Source of the DNA: an archaeon
GTDB lineage: Archaea; EX4484-52; B79-G9
Direction of reading: 5' to 3'
DNA: 21,820 bases
Assembly (NCBI GenBank): GCA_030594585.1
Contig: JAUVEX010000004.1
Coordinates: forward strand, 1 to 21,820
The position numbers and the translations under genes are program-made. Numbering within the stretch: position 1 is the first letter of the stretch; each line of letters opens with the position of its first letter. Under the pieces are notes generated by a model that did no database searches, had not been told where the DNA came from, and saw nothing but the letters and a program-made list of their open reading frames with translations. This document shows positions 12,001 through 16,908 of this stretch, piece by piece.

Positions 12001-15000
12001 CATTGATGTCTTATAATACGACAAGAGCTCTTGCAAATCTAACAATTAAAACAGTAAATTCTTCAGGCAATCCTGTTTCTGGTGTTTCTGTAAGTGTATA
12101 TGAAAACGCAACAGGAATTCTTGCTTGTGGTGTTACATCAAATGATGGAGGGCTTGTTACCTGCGTATTGGATTCAAATAAAACTTATGATGTTATGAAC
12201 TATACGAATGTTTCAGTTGCGTATTATTTAGTTGTTGATGTATCTCCATATCTTCTTGAGCTACAAATTATTGAGGGCGGAGTGCCCACCATAAATAATA
12301 AAGTAATTGTTAAGCAGTCCGGGGTAACAAAATGCAGCGGAGATACTAATTTAAACGGGAATTTTTCATGTTATCTTCTGGTTGGATATTATGATGTGTA
12401 TATTGGAGATGGTCTTGCTCAAGATGTTGTGTTTAATTTGGCGTCGCCAGGTTCTTATGTCCTTGATATATCTCCGTATCTTTTGAAAGTGGATGTTATT
12501 GCAAACGGAAGTTCGGAAACGGAAGCAACTCACATAAAAGTATACAGACAAGGGACAAATAACCTTGTTTGCAGTACATCAAATATAGGAAATATGAACT
12601 ACTCGGTTATATGCTATTTATCAAATAAATATGCCTATGATATACTTTATGGCAACAATCAAGGGAAATTCTCCCAGATTTGGAAACACATGATTTTTCT
12701 GCCGAACACAATAGAATTTAGAGAACCCAATGATTATCAATGCGAAGAAAAAAGTCTACTTGATAATTGTGATATGTATAGTGATTTAGAGGTACGGGTT
12801 TATGATGAATATTGGACTATAAAACCTTACAAAGTTTATGATGTTGGTTCACATCAGTATTCTCCTGAGATAGTATTGGACACAGAGGCTAACCCATGGA
12901 TTGCCTATTATCACTCAACAGACGATTCTGTTAAGGTAACGCATTGGAATGGAACTGCATGGGTGACAGACATGCTTGATTCCACCATAAACAGCAATAC
13001 CGATTATGGTTATTATTATTCTCCAAGAATTGCTCTTGCGCCTAACGGCAGCATAGGTGTTGTATGGAGCGAGAATGACGGCACTTATTGGAAATTAAGA
13101 TATCGGGATTGGAACGGAACTAATTGGAGCGTTCCTGCGAACAATTTTAAGATATACGATTCCGGCAATAACCAATATTCGCCACAAATTGTCTTTGACA
13201 ATAACAGCTATCCTTTCATTTCGTATTACCATGATACCGACGATTCTGTCAAGGTAACGCATTGGAGCGGAACTGCATGGGTAACAGACATACTTGACTC
13301 CACAGTAAATAGCGATACCAATCGTGATGAGTATTATTATCCGAGAATGTCTATTGCGCCTAATGGTAATATAGGTGTTGTGTGGGGCGAAAATGACGGC
13401 GTCTGGAAGATAAGATATAGGGAATGGAACGGGACTCAATGGACCGATCACGGGGATAATTATAGGATATACAATACCGGAAGTCATCAGTACGCGCCTG
13501 AAATGACATATGATTCCTTTTCGAATCCATGGATTACATATTATCACTCAACAGACGATTCTGTAAAAGTAACGCATTGGAGCGGAACTGCATGGGTAAC
13601 AGACATGCTTGATTCTACAGTAGACAGCAACACCGGCTCCGGATATTTATATGCTCCGAGGATTGCATCTGCACCTAATGGTAATATAGGTGTGGTTTGG
13701 GGCGAAAATGATATGAAATACTGGAAAATAAGATATAGAGAATGGAACGGAAGCCAATGGATAGATCATGGAAATAATTACAAGGCTCATGGTTCTGGGG
13801 TGTACGGTTATGGCACTCATCAATATTCGCCAGAGATAATTTTTGATGAGGATTCAAAGCCAGTGATTGTGTTTTATAATGAAGTTGATTTGTCTTTGAA
13901 ATTAGTCCGTTGGGGGTTATATGGCTGGGTAAGAGAAATAATTGATGAGGGGGTAAGTAATTCCTGGTTATACTCTCCAAGAATTACGAAAGATACTAAT
14001 GGAAATATAGGAATTGTTGGGTCTGTAACAGATAATTCTCAATGGAATATAAAATATTATGATTGGTCTGGAGAAAATCATCTTGCAACAATCCATACAA
14101 CATCTTTTGGTTTTATGAATGACTCAATTAGTTACAATATAACCTTTGACAATAATGTGACTTCTGCATGGAATAATCCTGTGTGCACAAATGGATATTA
14201 TTATGCGAAAGGCAAAGATTATGATTATGGTGATGAAGAGTTTTTGTATTTATTTCATGCAGAAAACAACATTTCCGGCTGCGGAATGCAGGTAAAAGTA
14301 ATTGACTCCGCGGGTGCTGCTGCTGCGGGCACAAAAGTGAGTGTCTTTAAGGCAGGAATAGATATACTGGTATGCGAAGGGAATACAAACTCATTGGGAG
14401 AGCTTGCATGCGGACTCGACGCATCGGTTCTTTATGATATTAAAACCGAACACGGCGCATATATACTAAACGCAACAAATTCAAAGGAGTATGTGCTTCA
14501 GGGATACAGCACTCCAACAACACTTAACACCATCGAAATAGTTCTTCTAAACACAACAGGAATCCCTGTCTCAAATGACAAAGTCACAATTTATGAGGCA
14601 AACACATCAATTATTGCATGCCAGGGATACCCAAATAACGAATCAAAACTTGTTTGTGCTGTGGACAGCTCCAAAAAGTACGATGTCATGGTCTGGGAAG
14701 GAAATGTCTCATACACGCTTCCGGAATTAAGGGATGTTGCATTTCAGACAGAAACAACAACACAGGAAAATATAGACATAACTTTTTTGAAGTATACTTC
14801 AGCCAAGATGTATGTTCCCGTACAATACGGACTTATCAAACTGTATGCGGACGGGCTGAATGTTGTGCGCGGAACAACAGACAGTAATGGGCATCTCGGC
14901 TTTGCACTTGTTAATACAACAAATTATACCACAACTCTTTTTAATTATACAGGCACACTCACAATCTCGCCGCCCGAAACAACCACAATATACGCGCATC

Positions 15001-16289
15001 TCTCCATTACAGCAACGCCCAATGAAACAGATGTGAACTCATCCGAAAGTGTGTTTGTAAGCGGATATGCAAGGTTCCACCCAACAAATGATCCTCTTGC
15101 TGATGTGAACATAACTATTTTTTACAACGGCGTGTTCGAGGCTTATGTCATTACAAATTCAACCGGTGGTTATAATTACACATTTAAAGCACCGATAAAT
15201 GAAAGCAACAACACAATATGGCTGGGTGATATTGAAGATGAAAACGGAGTCTATGGCGAGAACACTACGAGTTTTCTTGTAAATATTTCTGCACCGTCAG
15301 TTATACTAGAATCTCCATTGAACAAAACATACAATATATCATCAATCTGGTTCAACCTGACAGCAACAGATGTCAATGGAAGTATAGATGCCTGCGTGTA
15401 TTCTCTTGATGGGGCACCAAATATAACACTGGTAAATGACACCTTGACCCATTTCTACGCCTTGAATGCATCAGTTCCTGAAGGCGACCATGTTGCAACC
15501 TTTATCTGCAATGACACAGTTGGAAATGTAAACATAACAAACCGCTTCTTCGAAGTTGATGCATTCGCACCTGTAATCACAATAGAACGCCCTCCACCCA
15601 CAGTCCGCAGCGGAAATGTGTGGTTTAACATTTCTTTGGACCAGAAAGTGCCCTGGTGCGGTTATTCTCTTAACTATGCGCCCAACATAACCATGGCAAA
15701 TGACACAAGAACGCATTACTATGAGTTACTCTTTGAGCTTTTGGAAGACGATTATACTGTTACCTACTGGTGCAACAACACTTTCGGCCTTTACTCGTCG
15801 GCAACAAGGGCATTTACAGTAACATCGGGCTCTGTTGTTGTAAAGCTCACAGGAACGGGATTCTCTCCTGTTGTAGATGTGCCAGGACAGTATGTTGCGT
15901 CAAATCTTGCCGGCGGTCTTGTAACCGGAATTGTGCATGCTGACGGTATATTCAAGAAGGCGTATTATGGTGCAGGCTACATGGCTTTAAGAGAGGGGGT
16001 TCTGGAAGGAATAACAGGTGCAAAAGCATATGTTGTATATACAAAAGGAGATGTAAATTCAATAGACAGAAGAATACCTTACATACAGTCAGGCGAAATC
16101 GACAAGATGCCGAACCCAAGCTTTGGCTTTGGGATTGATAAGAGATACAATATCTATGTAGGGCTTGAGTATAATGATACCGCATTCAATAGAACACTTA
16201 CACTGCGCCCGGGTTATCATCAATTACAGGTTCGAAATGAAGGCCTTGATGGCGGGAAAATACTGATTGATATTAAACGAACAGAATAA
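3..16289 (+). CDS. Giant modular surface protein with inserted beta-propellers (5' partial)
   Basis: The frame is open to the left edge (first full codon at 3) and ends at TAA 16287-16289, giving at least 5,428 residues. A TTG at 36 is not the start: the residues before it (NPFSIWLDG) match the scaffold strand seen before other inserted propellers (NSIEVWLDE at about 2050). Order: DUF2341/FG-GAP modules at 51-1430, 2091-3530 and 4200-5615; an eight-unit propeller at 6262-7590; Ig-like scaffold domains between these and up to 8735; three cysteine-rich superunits at 8736-14990, two carrying propellers at 9070-10315 and 12815-14075; Ig-like domains at 15000-15860; a C-terminal domain at about 15864-16286. 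N-glycosylation sequons (N-x-S/T) are very dense. No catalytic motif, C-terminal membrane anchor, LPXTG or PGF-type sorting signal is visible. It is presumably exported and works outside the cell as an adhesin or fibre, possibly in cell-cell contact. That role is inferred from domain types only; the reading frame itself is certain. Confidence 0.95.
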   Translation, partial: NPFSIWLDGTALTSSGWWDYSWRYRTSITVDTGGYGPIINENIFKRIDFRQILDSQGITEDVDKNSIRVISDANEELQSNVTFWYNDSEGLLWFYANGTIPTNSNKIYYVYFDTITNPKTAKTYAKRAPPDVAVQFQEEVITRIMGDYNGSFTIYNNDISYPSGDGSHNSQCIADFDNDGDLDYAIGRYGESTIYYHSNNGIGDGFSDFKSQGSIGTRSSTSHFMGCAVADFNEDGNMDFVAFSDNTVEGDLFEGNGDGTFNKTAGITSGGAYKRDNAVGDFDKDGNMDIALGGYSTHGGCGDHYWHIWYGIGDGTFSSKYCGGNFGGSETSPYAMAAGDWNHDSTLDIIVGGSSYGYDGTARKKFQGFEGGRGFSYFIDKGYWTGPNGIDIGDGSRSNVHGWMEGYDFNHDGYDDVIGNVYADNVADQCGIYYWQGNSSDWGFNNATHLGIGARCWMGQGVTSPQTGHNLGFVVTAINDLEDVLRTNNIGDYTYTLTTSLEAGTQIVKINLTDSNGIVGENQADIITRIAIKNQKAISPQTQTSYVNPNQQINISGLVYRNIDNPIDSVWVNITLPDVSVKTYFLDNTTTKNETQTWFNVLNVTQEFGNLKGTYTVKFYANSTLANGSEITQEVPVKQANFYIKDISVSINLYKSIYNPEENVTVSGKAILQPDGTNVTENSIEVWLDEELVEGYSAWWNTTWNYRCRLTLNETEGVARLNYPITLSGYELYVGGCTTIYAAKENSVRVVDNSSVTYPRRIKDWNSSKTALNDTGDLIDGNDEIIFLINLAANATKDYWIYYDNVYNVAKSYSLLEFNTETDLDNDGSMEIVAAYRGGGDGGVVIIDGKTKRIKAKIDTPFDWQSIALGDGDGDGTPNLYVCDNSNGNIRSYEWNGSEYLNDYNFGNCVYGLATGDIDFDGTKEVIGCRYSTAAECRIYGWDGDEYAYETAIATNSYPFNVWIADTTGDGKEEVIVTGWTNGDWVGVWQYDGSSYTMQGNYITSVGTAYLDIGDLDNDGAMEIILTDESRNYRNYEWRDGGYANQWTLTPAGGSYPGQAICDWDNDGTEELIIAAGTGGSIYAYNCTDTGCVQEYTATYGQTEPYTGTCGDIDADGTLEFVVGSQQGDIYAYNSNSTTAEWIGFDYPNYIGTNHGDSLELSGGHTYDNGKAKKPTITIKEELLVKTNATGDYTHTFTSPLTAGTRTVKVNLTDANGIYGENQTNLTSRIAIREQKGIFEETGTSYLDADAANSNINISTKIYRNIDNPIDSAWVDITLPDVSVKTYFLDNTTTKNETQIWHNVLNATQEFSNLKGTYTVKYYANSTLANGSAITQEIPVKEANFYIKNSSVSINLDKTTYNPEENITVFGISTYESGSGISNNTINLFLNNSHITNIAGGWNCNTSLWWNCSFRYRLQITVDTGDYGPIINENIFKRIDFGQLLNSEGVSEDIDKNSIRVISDTLEEVPSNIAFWYADNDSLLWFYANGTIPAESSKTYFVYFDTVSNQKTAKTYTKRAPPDVAIQYHGSSDNGGGGGITRIIGDYNGSFTIYNNDLLNPGASSHDSQCIADFDNDGDWDYVLSRNGDSNIYYYRNDNTGDGFSDFTSMGSIGTRSSTSNFMACASADFNEDGNMDFIAFSDTDCCRDRFLGNGNGTFNKTANALPNGIYNRDVAVGDFNEDGNMDIAIGRYGTHYWYIQYGDGNGSFVPSHIGNFGGSNADPHAVAAGDWNHDGHLDVIVGGAYYGKDGTARKKFQGIGGKGGSSYFTDMGYWTGPNGIDIGDGSRDNVHGWMEGYDFNHDGYDDVIGNVYMDNVAAQCGVYYWQGTSSDWGFENAVRLGVGARCWMGEGGTSPQTGHNLGFTITLANNPDILFQTNGTGFYNYTFTAPLEAGNHNLKVNLTDANGISGENSTNFTQQRISIREQKAVSPQTQTQYLKSNQQINISAKVYRNIDNPIDSVWVNITLPDLSVKTYFFDNTTTKNETQAWYNILNVSDEFNNQFGQYDVVFYANSTLANGSVITQGVPAKEATFYLSSLLISLDIDKSVYVPEENIIVSGEAFMVPGSMMAENNFINFYQNEERMMYNYISGNVETLYEKDNIRVVWSEKNGTYWYVRYREWNGSQWIDHGDNFRVHGSGSDQYSPEIIFDTDANPWIAYYHSTDDSVKVTHWNGTAWVTDMLDSPINSDTSNPWEYSPRISIAPNGNIGVVWSESDGSYWKVRFKLWNASKAWGGCQWINYSINSKVYDSGNNQYSPQVIFDNNSHPFIAYYQDTDDSVKVTHWNGTAWITDILDSIVNSNTDSGYYYSPRMVVAPNGNIGVVWSEHDRTYYHVRYREWDGSQWLGHSDVFKVYCNGSHQYSPEMIFDAESNPWIAYHHDTDNSAKVTHWDGTVWVTDMLDSTINSNTNRGWEYFGRLQLAPNGNIGAVWGEHDGTYWKIRYKEWNNSQWIDHGNNYMIYNSGSHQYSPEIIFDIYSNPWITYYHATDDASKVTHWNGTDWITEILDSTVNSDTNNPWEYSPRIAAITFIETSTDSQGNYNYTIKAPLEAGSYNLTVSLTDSNGVYGENKTNYTRQQIAIRQQKVDFEYSKIMYLDVDITTINPNITVFADVYRNIDNPIDSVWVNITLPNSTVQKYSLDNTSTKNNTQVWRNILNVTEEFDDLLGTYTAVFYANSTLANGSAITQEIPAKEAIFYLQNISVSINLDKPLYDPSENVTVFGKAVLDPYGTNVTDNIVSVWINDIFQRNCTTDLYGNYSCNITAFLESGTHIVTVNLTNPNGIYGENSTNFTQQRISIHEQKAINPETQSSTTYTDYMINISAKVYKNFDGPIDSVWVNITLPNSTIQTYHLDNTVAKTETQTWYKVLGIKTEFNNLYGQYNVTYYANATIADESVIMQDIPAQTSEFYVSNLAIHIINGTADYPILNAHILVYEHDTTTIACQGYTDVTGFLRCNPPVNKSYDILYNTTSERPAQYWKRMVLLPYSLEFIVPEYYQCAANITDGSVCDTYMDLEIRLYEDYFVSKPTKPYDVGSHQRSSYLIYDNENIPWIAYYHDTDDSIKVTHWNGTRWTTDMIDSTINSNTASGYYYSPRIALAPNGRIGVVWSENDGTYWKLRYREWNGTEWTDHGDNYMIYNIGSHQYSPEIAFDNNSYPFISYYHTTDDSVKVTHWNGTDWLTDMFDFSTGDISPDEYYFPRMSIAPDGRIGVVWNEHDGSYWRLRYREWDGSQWNDHGDNYKVYNTGSHQYAPEMTYDSFSNPWISYYHSTDDSVKVTHWNGTDWLTDMLDSTANSDNNNGYYYAPRIALAPNNNIGVVWSENNGTYWYVRYREWNGTQWIDHGDNFRVYGSGSHQYSPEIIFDADSNPLIAYYHITEDSLKSARWTALGWVNEIIDVGSAYSWEWTPFFAKDNDENIGIVWSKSDNAVWDLMYHEWFNNEPLAITHTTFSGVVNDTSSDTFTVDKNVTAVWNNPVCTEGQYYVWGKEYDYGTEEYLLMFRAANDILGCGTNIFINDVGGYPVSDITVKVYNTESGYLACEGKTNSFGTIKCGFSSGRYDIKTENGTYALNTSFKATARLIAYNTTKSLENLTLKIINATGEPVYGVSLSIYENNTGKPGCTVTSNEDGHITCSLDSSKTYDFANYTNMSLPDSLVVNISSLLLEVKTVESGMAIENNHIAIKQAGTIICEGYTDADGKVYCFSKSGEYNVSVNKDSEVIKDVIFLLDAPGSHILEMSSYHLKVDVVASDGPMGSNQIKVYRHDTDTLACDGGSAWGSNYSIDCYISNKYAYDIHYTGLPGRFPQLWKYMAILPDTIELIEPDGYQCFDTDTYTNATCDTYADIDVRLYEDREDSRTPVGEPLAIIHTTTSGPLNDTGSSGGANITFDRNITDNWDNPVCSDGYYYALGKMYDYGTELFLHIFQTANDVLSCNQATLITDETGTLNENIVVKMHNSTSGALMCEGKTNSNGSIKCGLLTGNYDIKTENGSYALDVSSDSSATLMSYNTTRALANLTIKTVNSSGNPVSGVSVSVYENATGILACGVTSNDGGLVTCVLDSNKTYDVMNYTNVSVAYYLVVDVSPYLLELQIIEGGVPTINNKVIVKQSGVTKCSGDTNLNGNFSCYLLVGYYDVYIGDGLAQDVVFNLASPGSYVLDISPYLLKVDVIANGSSETEATHIKVYRQGTNNLVCSTSNIGNMNYSVICYLSNKYAYDILYGNNQGKFSQIWKHMIFLPNTIEFREPNDYQCEEKSLLDNCDMYSDLEVRVYDEYWTIKPYKVYDVGSHQYSPEIVLDTEANPWIAYYHSTDDSVKVTHWNGTAWVTDMLDSTINSNTDYGYYYSPRIALAPNGSIGVVWSENDGTYWKLRYRDWNGTNWSVPANNFKIYDSGNNQYSPQIVFDNNSYPFISYYHDTDDSVKVTHWSGTAWVTDILDSTVNSDTNRDEYYYPRMSIAPNGNIGVVWGENDGVWKIRYREWNGTQWTDHGDNYRIYNTGSHQYAPEMTYDSFSNPWITYYHSTDDSVKVTHWSGTAWVTDMLDSTVDSNTGSGYLYAPRIASAPNGNIGVVWGENDMKYWKIRYREWNGSQWIDHGNNYKAHGSGVYGYGTHQYSPEIIFDEDSKPVIVFYNEVDLSLKLVRWGLYGWVREIIDEGVSNSWLYSPRITKDTNGNIGIVGSVTDNSQWNIKYYDWSGENHLATIHTTSFGFMNDSISYNITFDNNVTSAWNNPVCTNGYYYAKGKDYDYGDEEFLYLFHAENNISGCGMQVKVIDSAGAAAAGTKVSVFKAGIDILVCEGNTNSLGELACGLDASVLYDIKTEHGAYILNATNSKEYVLQGYSTPTTLNTIEIVLLNTTGIPVSNDKVTIYEANTSIIACQGYPNNESKLVCAVDSSKKYDVMVWEGNVSYTLPELRDVAFQTETTTQENIDITFLKYTSAKMYVPVQYGLIKLYADGLNVVRGTTDSNGHLGFALVNTTNYTTTLFNYTGTLTISPPETTTIYAHLSITATPNETDVNSSESVFVSGYARFHPTNDPLADVNITIFYNGVFEAYVITNSTGGYNYTFKAPINESNNTIWLGDIEDENGVYGENTTSFLVNISAPSVILESPLNKTYNISSIWFNLTATDVNGSIDACVYSLDGAPNITLVNDTLTHFYALNASVPEGDHVATFICNDTVGNVNITNRFFEVDAFAPVITIERPPPTVRSGNVWFNISLDQKVPWCGYSLNYAPNITMANDTRTHYYELLFELLEDDYTVTYWCNNTFGLYSSATRAFTVTSGSVVVKLTGTGFSPVVDVPGQYVASNLAGGLVTGIVHADGIFKKAYYGAGYMALREGVLEGITGAKAYVVYTKGDVNSIDRRIPYIQSGEIDKMPNPSFGFGIDKRYNIYVGLEYNDTAFNRTLTLRPGYHQLQVRNEGLDGGKILIDIKRTE
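51..1430 (+). repeat. DUF2341 + FG-GAP propeller module, copy 1
   Basis: The module opens with WWDYSWRYR, the typical entry of DUF2341 domains, and continues with FWYNDSEGLLWFYANGTIP and YYVYFDT, the family's C-terminal strands (to about 400). It is followed by an integrin-like FG-GAP/VCBS region with five D-x-[DN]-x-D-x-x-x-D calcium-type loops starting near 525, 693, 843, 1020 and 1224. The fourth loop reads DWNHDSTLD, with Ser where the matching loop of copy 3 has Gly. The module closes with a segment containing GARCWMG and TGHNLGF that is shared with copy 3. DUF2341 is often found next to carbohydrate- or surface-binding modules, so a ligand-binding display role is likely but unproven. 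Confidence 0.82.
2091..3530 (+). repeat. DUF2341-like + seven-loop FG-GAP propeller module (divergent)
   Basis: It starts with SAWWNTTWNYRCRL, sharing the WW-x-x-[TS]-[WF]-x-YR entry motif with the other two modules, but the rest is clearly different. The propeller carries seven calcium-type loops beginning near 2469, 2612, 2751, 2898, 3045, 3189 and 3336, spaced 139-147 bases (about 48 codons). Examples are DLDNDGSME, DIDFDGTKE, DTTGDGKEE and DWDNDGTEE. Seven regular FG-GAP units fit a complete seven-bladed propeller. It sits inside the Ig-like scaffold between VWLDEELVEG and the KTNATGDY strand. Confidence 0.8.
4200..5615 (+). repeat. DUF2341 + FG-GAP propeller module, copy 2 of the first type
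   Basis: This is a close copy of the module at 51-1430, sharing long stretches such as GPIINENIFKRIDF, DKNSIRVISD, GTARKKFQG, TGPNGIDIGDGSR and NVHGWMEGYDFNHDGYDD. It also carries five calcium-type loops. Differences are clustered: it has a glycine run (GGGGG) near 4608 at the DUF2341/propeller junction and lacks the GGCGDH insertion found near 897 in copy 1. Its presence on the other side of the divergent module at 2091-3530 suggests duplication or shuffling of whole modules. Confidence 0.82.
6262..7590 (+). repeat. Eight-unit beta-propeller P1
   Basis: It is built from two alternating units. Unit a is like SHQYSPEIIFD...NPWIAYYHxTDDSVKVTHWNG...DMLDS; unit b is like SPRIxxAPNGNIGVVWSE...YWxxRYREWNGSQW. 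Order: b lacking its first strand (starts at VVWSEKNG), a, b, a, b, a, b, a, then a lone NPWEYSPRIAAI strand. The final strand would supply the strand missing from the first unit, a velcro closure typical of propellers. The repeats resemble widespread bacterial surface propellers with NPxISYY-type units, but lack a strict sialidase Asp-box. No active-site residues can be assigned. Confidence 0.75.
9070..10315 (+). repeat. Eight-unit beta-propeller P2
   Basis: Same unit family as P1 but in the register a-b-a-b-a-b-a-b, starting at PYDVGSHQ and ending with GIVWSKSDNAVWDLMYHEW. The last two units are degenerate (SARWTALGW and VWSKSDN in place of VTHWNGT and VWSEND). It interrupts a cysteine-rich superunit between RLYEDYF and EPLAITHTT. 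Confidence 0.75.
12815..14075 (+). repeat. Eight-unit beta-propeller P3
   Basis: Same register as P2 (a-b repeated four times), starting at YDVGSHQYSPE and ending in a degenerate pair (VRWGLYGW and IVGSVTDNSQW). It shares identical DNA blocks with P2: 13194-13232 matches 9450-9488, and 13497-13534 matches 9753-9790. It interrupts superunit copy 3 between RVYDEYWTIKP and HLATIHTTSFG. Unit four carries a small extra insertion (GVYGYG) near 13800. Confidence 0.75.
15000..15860 (+). other. C-terminal Ig-like domains of the giant protein
   Basis: First comes an uninterrupted relative of the type A scaffold domain (SVFVSGYARF, DVNITIFYNGVFEA, NSTGGYNYTFKAPI, DENGVYGENTTSF). Two tandem domains of the form APSVILESPLNKTYNxSSIWFNLTxTD ... 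CxYSLDGAPNITLxNDT...H...ExDHxxTFxCNDTxG follow at about 15290-15830. The second has WCGYSLNYAPNITMANDT. Each carries a Cys pair and several N-glycosylation sequons, as expected for secreted archaeal Ig-like stalks. Confidence 0.65.
15864..16286 (+). other. C-terminal domain shared with the next gene
   Basis: The last roughly 140 residues contain AKAYVVYTKG (about 16022-16050), NPSFGF (16113-16130) and LRPGYHQL (16203-16226). All three occur in the same order and at similar spacing in the protein encoded at 16326-16847. I do not recognise a named family. There is no membrane segment after it, so it may act in anchoring, export or assembly, which is inference. Confidence 0.75.
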
Positions 16290-16293
16290 ATTT

Positions 16294-16301
16294 TTTATAT
16301 A
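16294..16301 (+). promoter_or_regulatory. TATA box for the 16326 gene
   Basis: TTTATATA is centred about 28 bases before the ATG at 16326, so transcription would begin at or next to the start codon (leaderless mRNA); no Shine-Dalgarno site is present. The T-run at 16291-16296 just after the giant gene's stop could also serve as its archaeal U-tract terminator. Confidence 0.55.
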
Positions 16302-16325
16302 CTCTTAAGAACAAAACATAGTATT

Positions 16326-16847
16326 ATGTCTAATATGAACTCACTTTTGGTTGTCTCAATTATTGCATCTATTGTATTCTTGTTGCCGTTTGTGCACCCA
16401 TCATCTGAAACGCATAATGTGACTGTTTCTCTTGCATTTGATGCGGCAGCACCTACACAGGGTCCTGATTATGCTGTGGCGGATATGCATCAAAACACAA
16501 TTGCAGGAATCGTTATTCCCGAAAGCCCCAACAGTATTTCATCAGGCTCAAACCATATATCCGCGAATTATGATGAAAACAAAAAAGCATACATTATTTA
16601 CACAAAAGGAATTGCTTCTGTTGTTGAAAATCGAATGGCTCTTGTACGCAAAGGCGTATTTAATACAGCATACAATCCCAGTTTTGGCTTTCCAATTGCA
16701 GAAAAAAACACAGTTGAAGTGGGGCTTTTTTATTCAGGCATAGACATAAAACAAAATGAACTGTTAAGACCCGGGATTCACCAATTATTGATTAATAATA
16801 ACGGAACTGCTGCGGGCAAAAGCATACTTATCCTAAGAAATGTATAA
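16326..16847 (+). CDS. Small secreted protein, free-standing paralogue of the giant protein's C-terminal domain
   Basis: This is a 173-residue protein with a signal-peptide-like N-terminus (hydrophobic residues 6-23, then PFVHPSS), so it is probably exported. Residues from about 44 on match the last part of the giant protein: KAYIIYTKG (87-95), NPSFGF (117-122), VEVGLFY and LRPGIHQL (147-154), then NNNGTAAGKSILIL against the giant protein's NEGLDGGKILIDI. The gene lies 36 bases after the giant gene and has its own TATA box with leaderless spacing. Shared domain and adjacency suggest the two products act together, for example as subunits that pack through this domain, or as cap or anchor for the fibre. 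The biochemical role is unknown. The 103-residue frame at 16432-16743 is a shadow of this gene. Confidence 0.88.
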   Translation: MSNMNSLLVVSIIASIVFLLPFVHPSSETHNVTVSLAFDAAAPTQGPDYAVADMHQNTIAGIVIPESPNSISSGSNHISANYDENKKAYIIYTKGIASVVENRMALVRKGVFNTAYNPSFGFPIAEKNTVEVGLFYSGIDIKQNELLRPGIHQLLINNNGTAAGKSILILRNV

Positions 16848-16860
16848 TATACCCAATAAC

Positions 16861-16867
16861 TTATATA
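16861..16867 (+). promoter_or_regulatory. Possible TATA box ahead of the hairpin region and pilin gene
   Basis: TTATATA would place a transcription start near 16890, leaving a leader of roughly 185 bases that contains all the hairpins before the ATG at 17074. This contrasts with the leaderless arrangement of three other genes here. Only the sequence motif supports it. Confidence 0.35.
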
Positions 16868-16908
16868 CGGAAACGCGACAAAATAATTGTATCATAAAAC
16901 ATTAGTTC

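Larger units (their letters stand above)
8736..14990 (+). repeat. Cysteine-rich superunit, three copies
   Basis: Copies span about 8736-11216, 11217-12480 and 12481-14990. Each begins with a small beta-sandwich carrying a cysteine pair (such as IACQGYTDVTGFLRC), then a region with YQC...C and a [RV]LYED-like strand, then an [EH]PLAIxHTT segment with WNNPVC...C. Three further carboxypeptidase-regulatory-like domains follow, of type CEGKTNSxGxIKC. Eleven of the twelve small domains have a paired cysteine motif (C-x11-C in nine, C-x13-C in two), suggesting disulfides in an extracellular protein. The last domain of copy 3 (VVRGTTDSNGHLGFAL, near 14856) has lost both cysteines. Copies 1 and 3 carry an inserted propeller and copy 2 does not. 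Confidence 0.75.

Noticed and set aside
6262..14075. Sialidase assignment for the eight-unit propellers
   Set aside because: The units lack a strict S-x-D-x-G-x-x-W Asp-box and no catalytic Arg triad, Tyr or Glu can be assigned.
16432..16743. Plus-strand frame of 103 codons
   Set aside because: It overlaps the secreted-protein gene in another frame. That gene has a signal peptide, a TATA box and homology to the giant protein's C-terminus; this frame has none of these.
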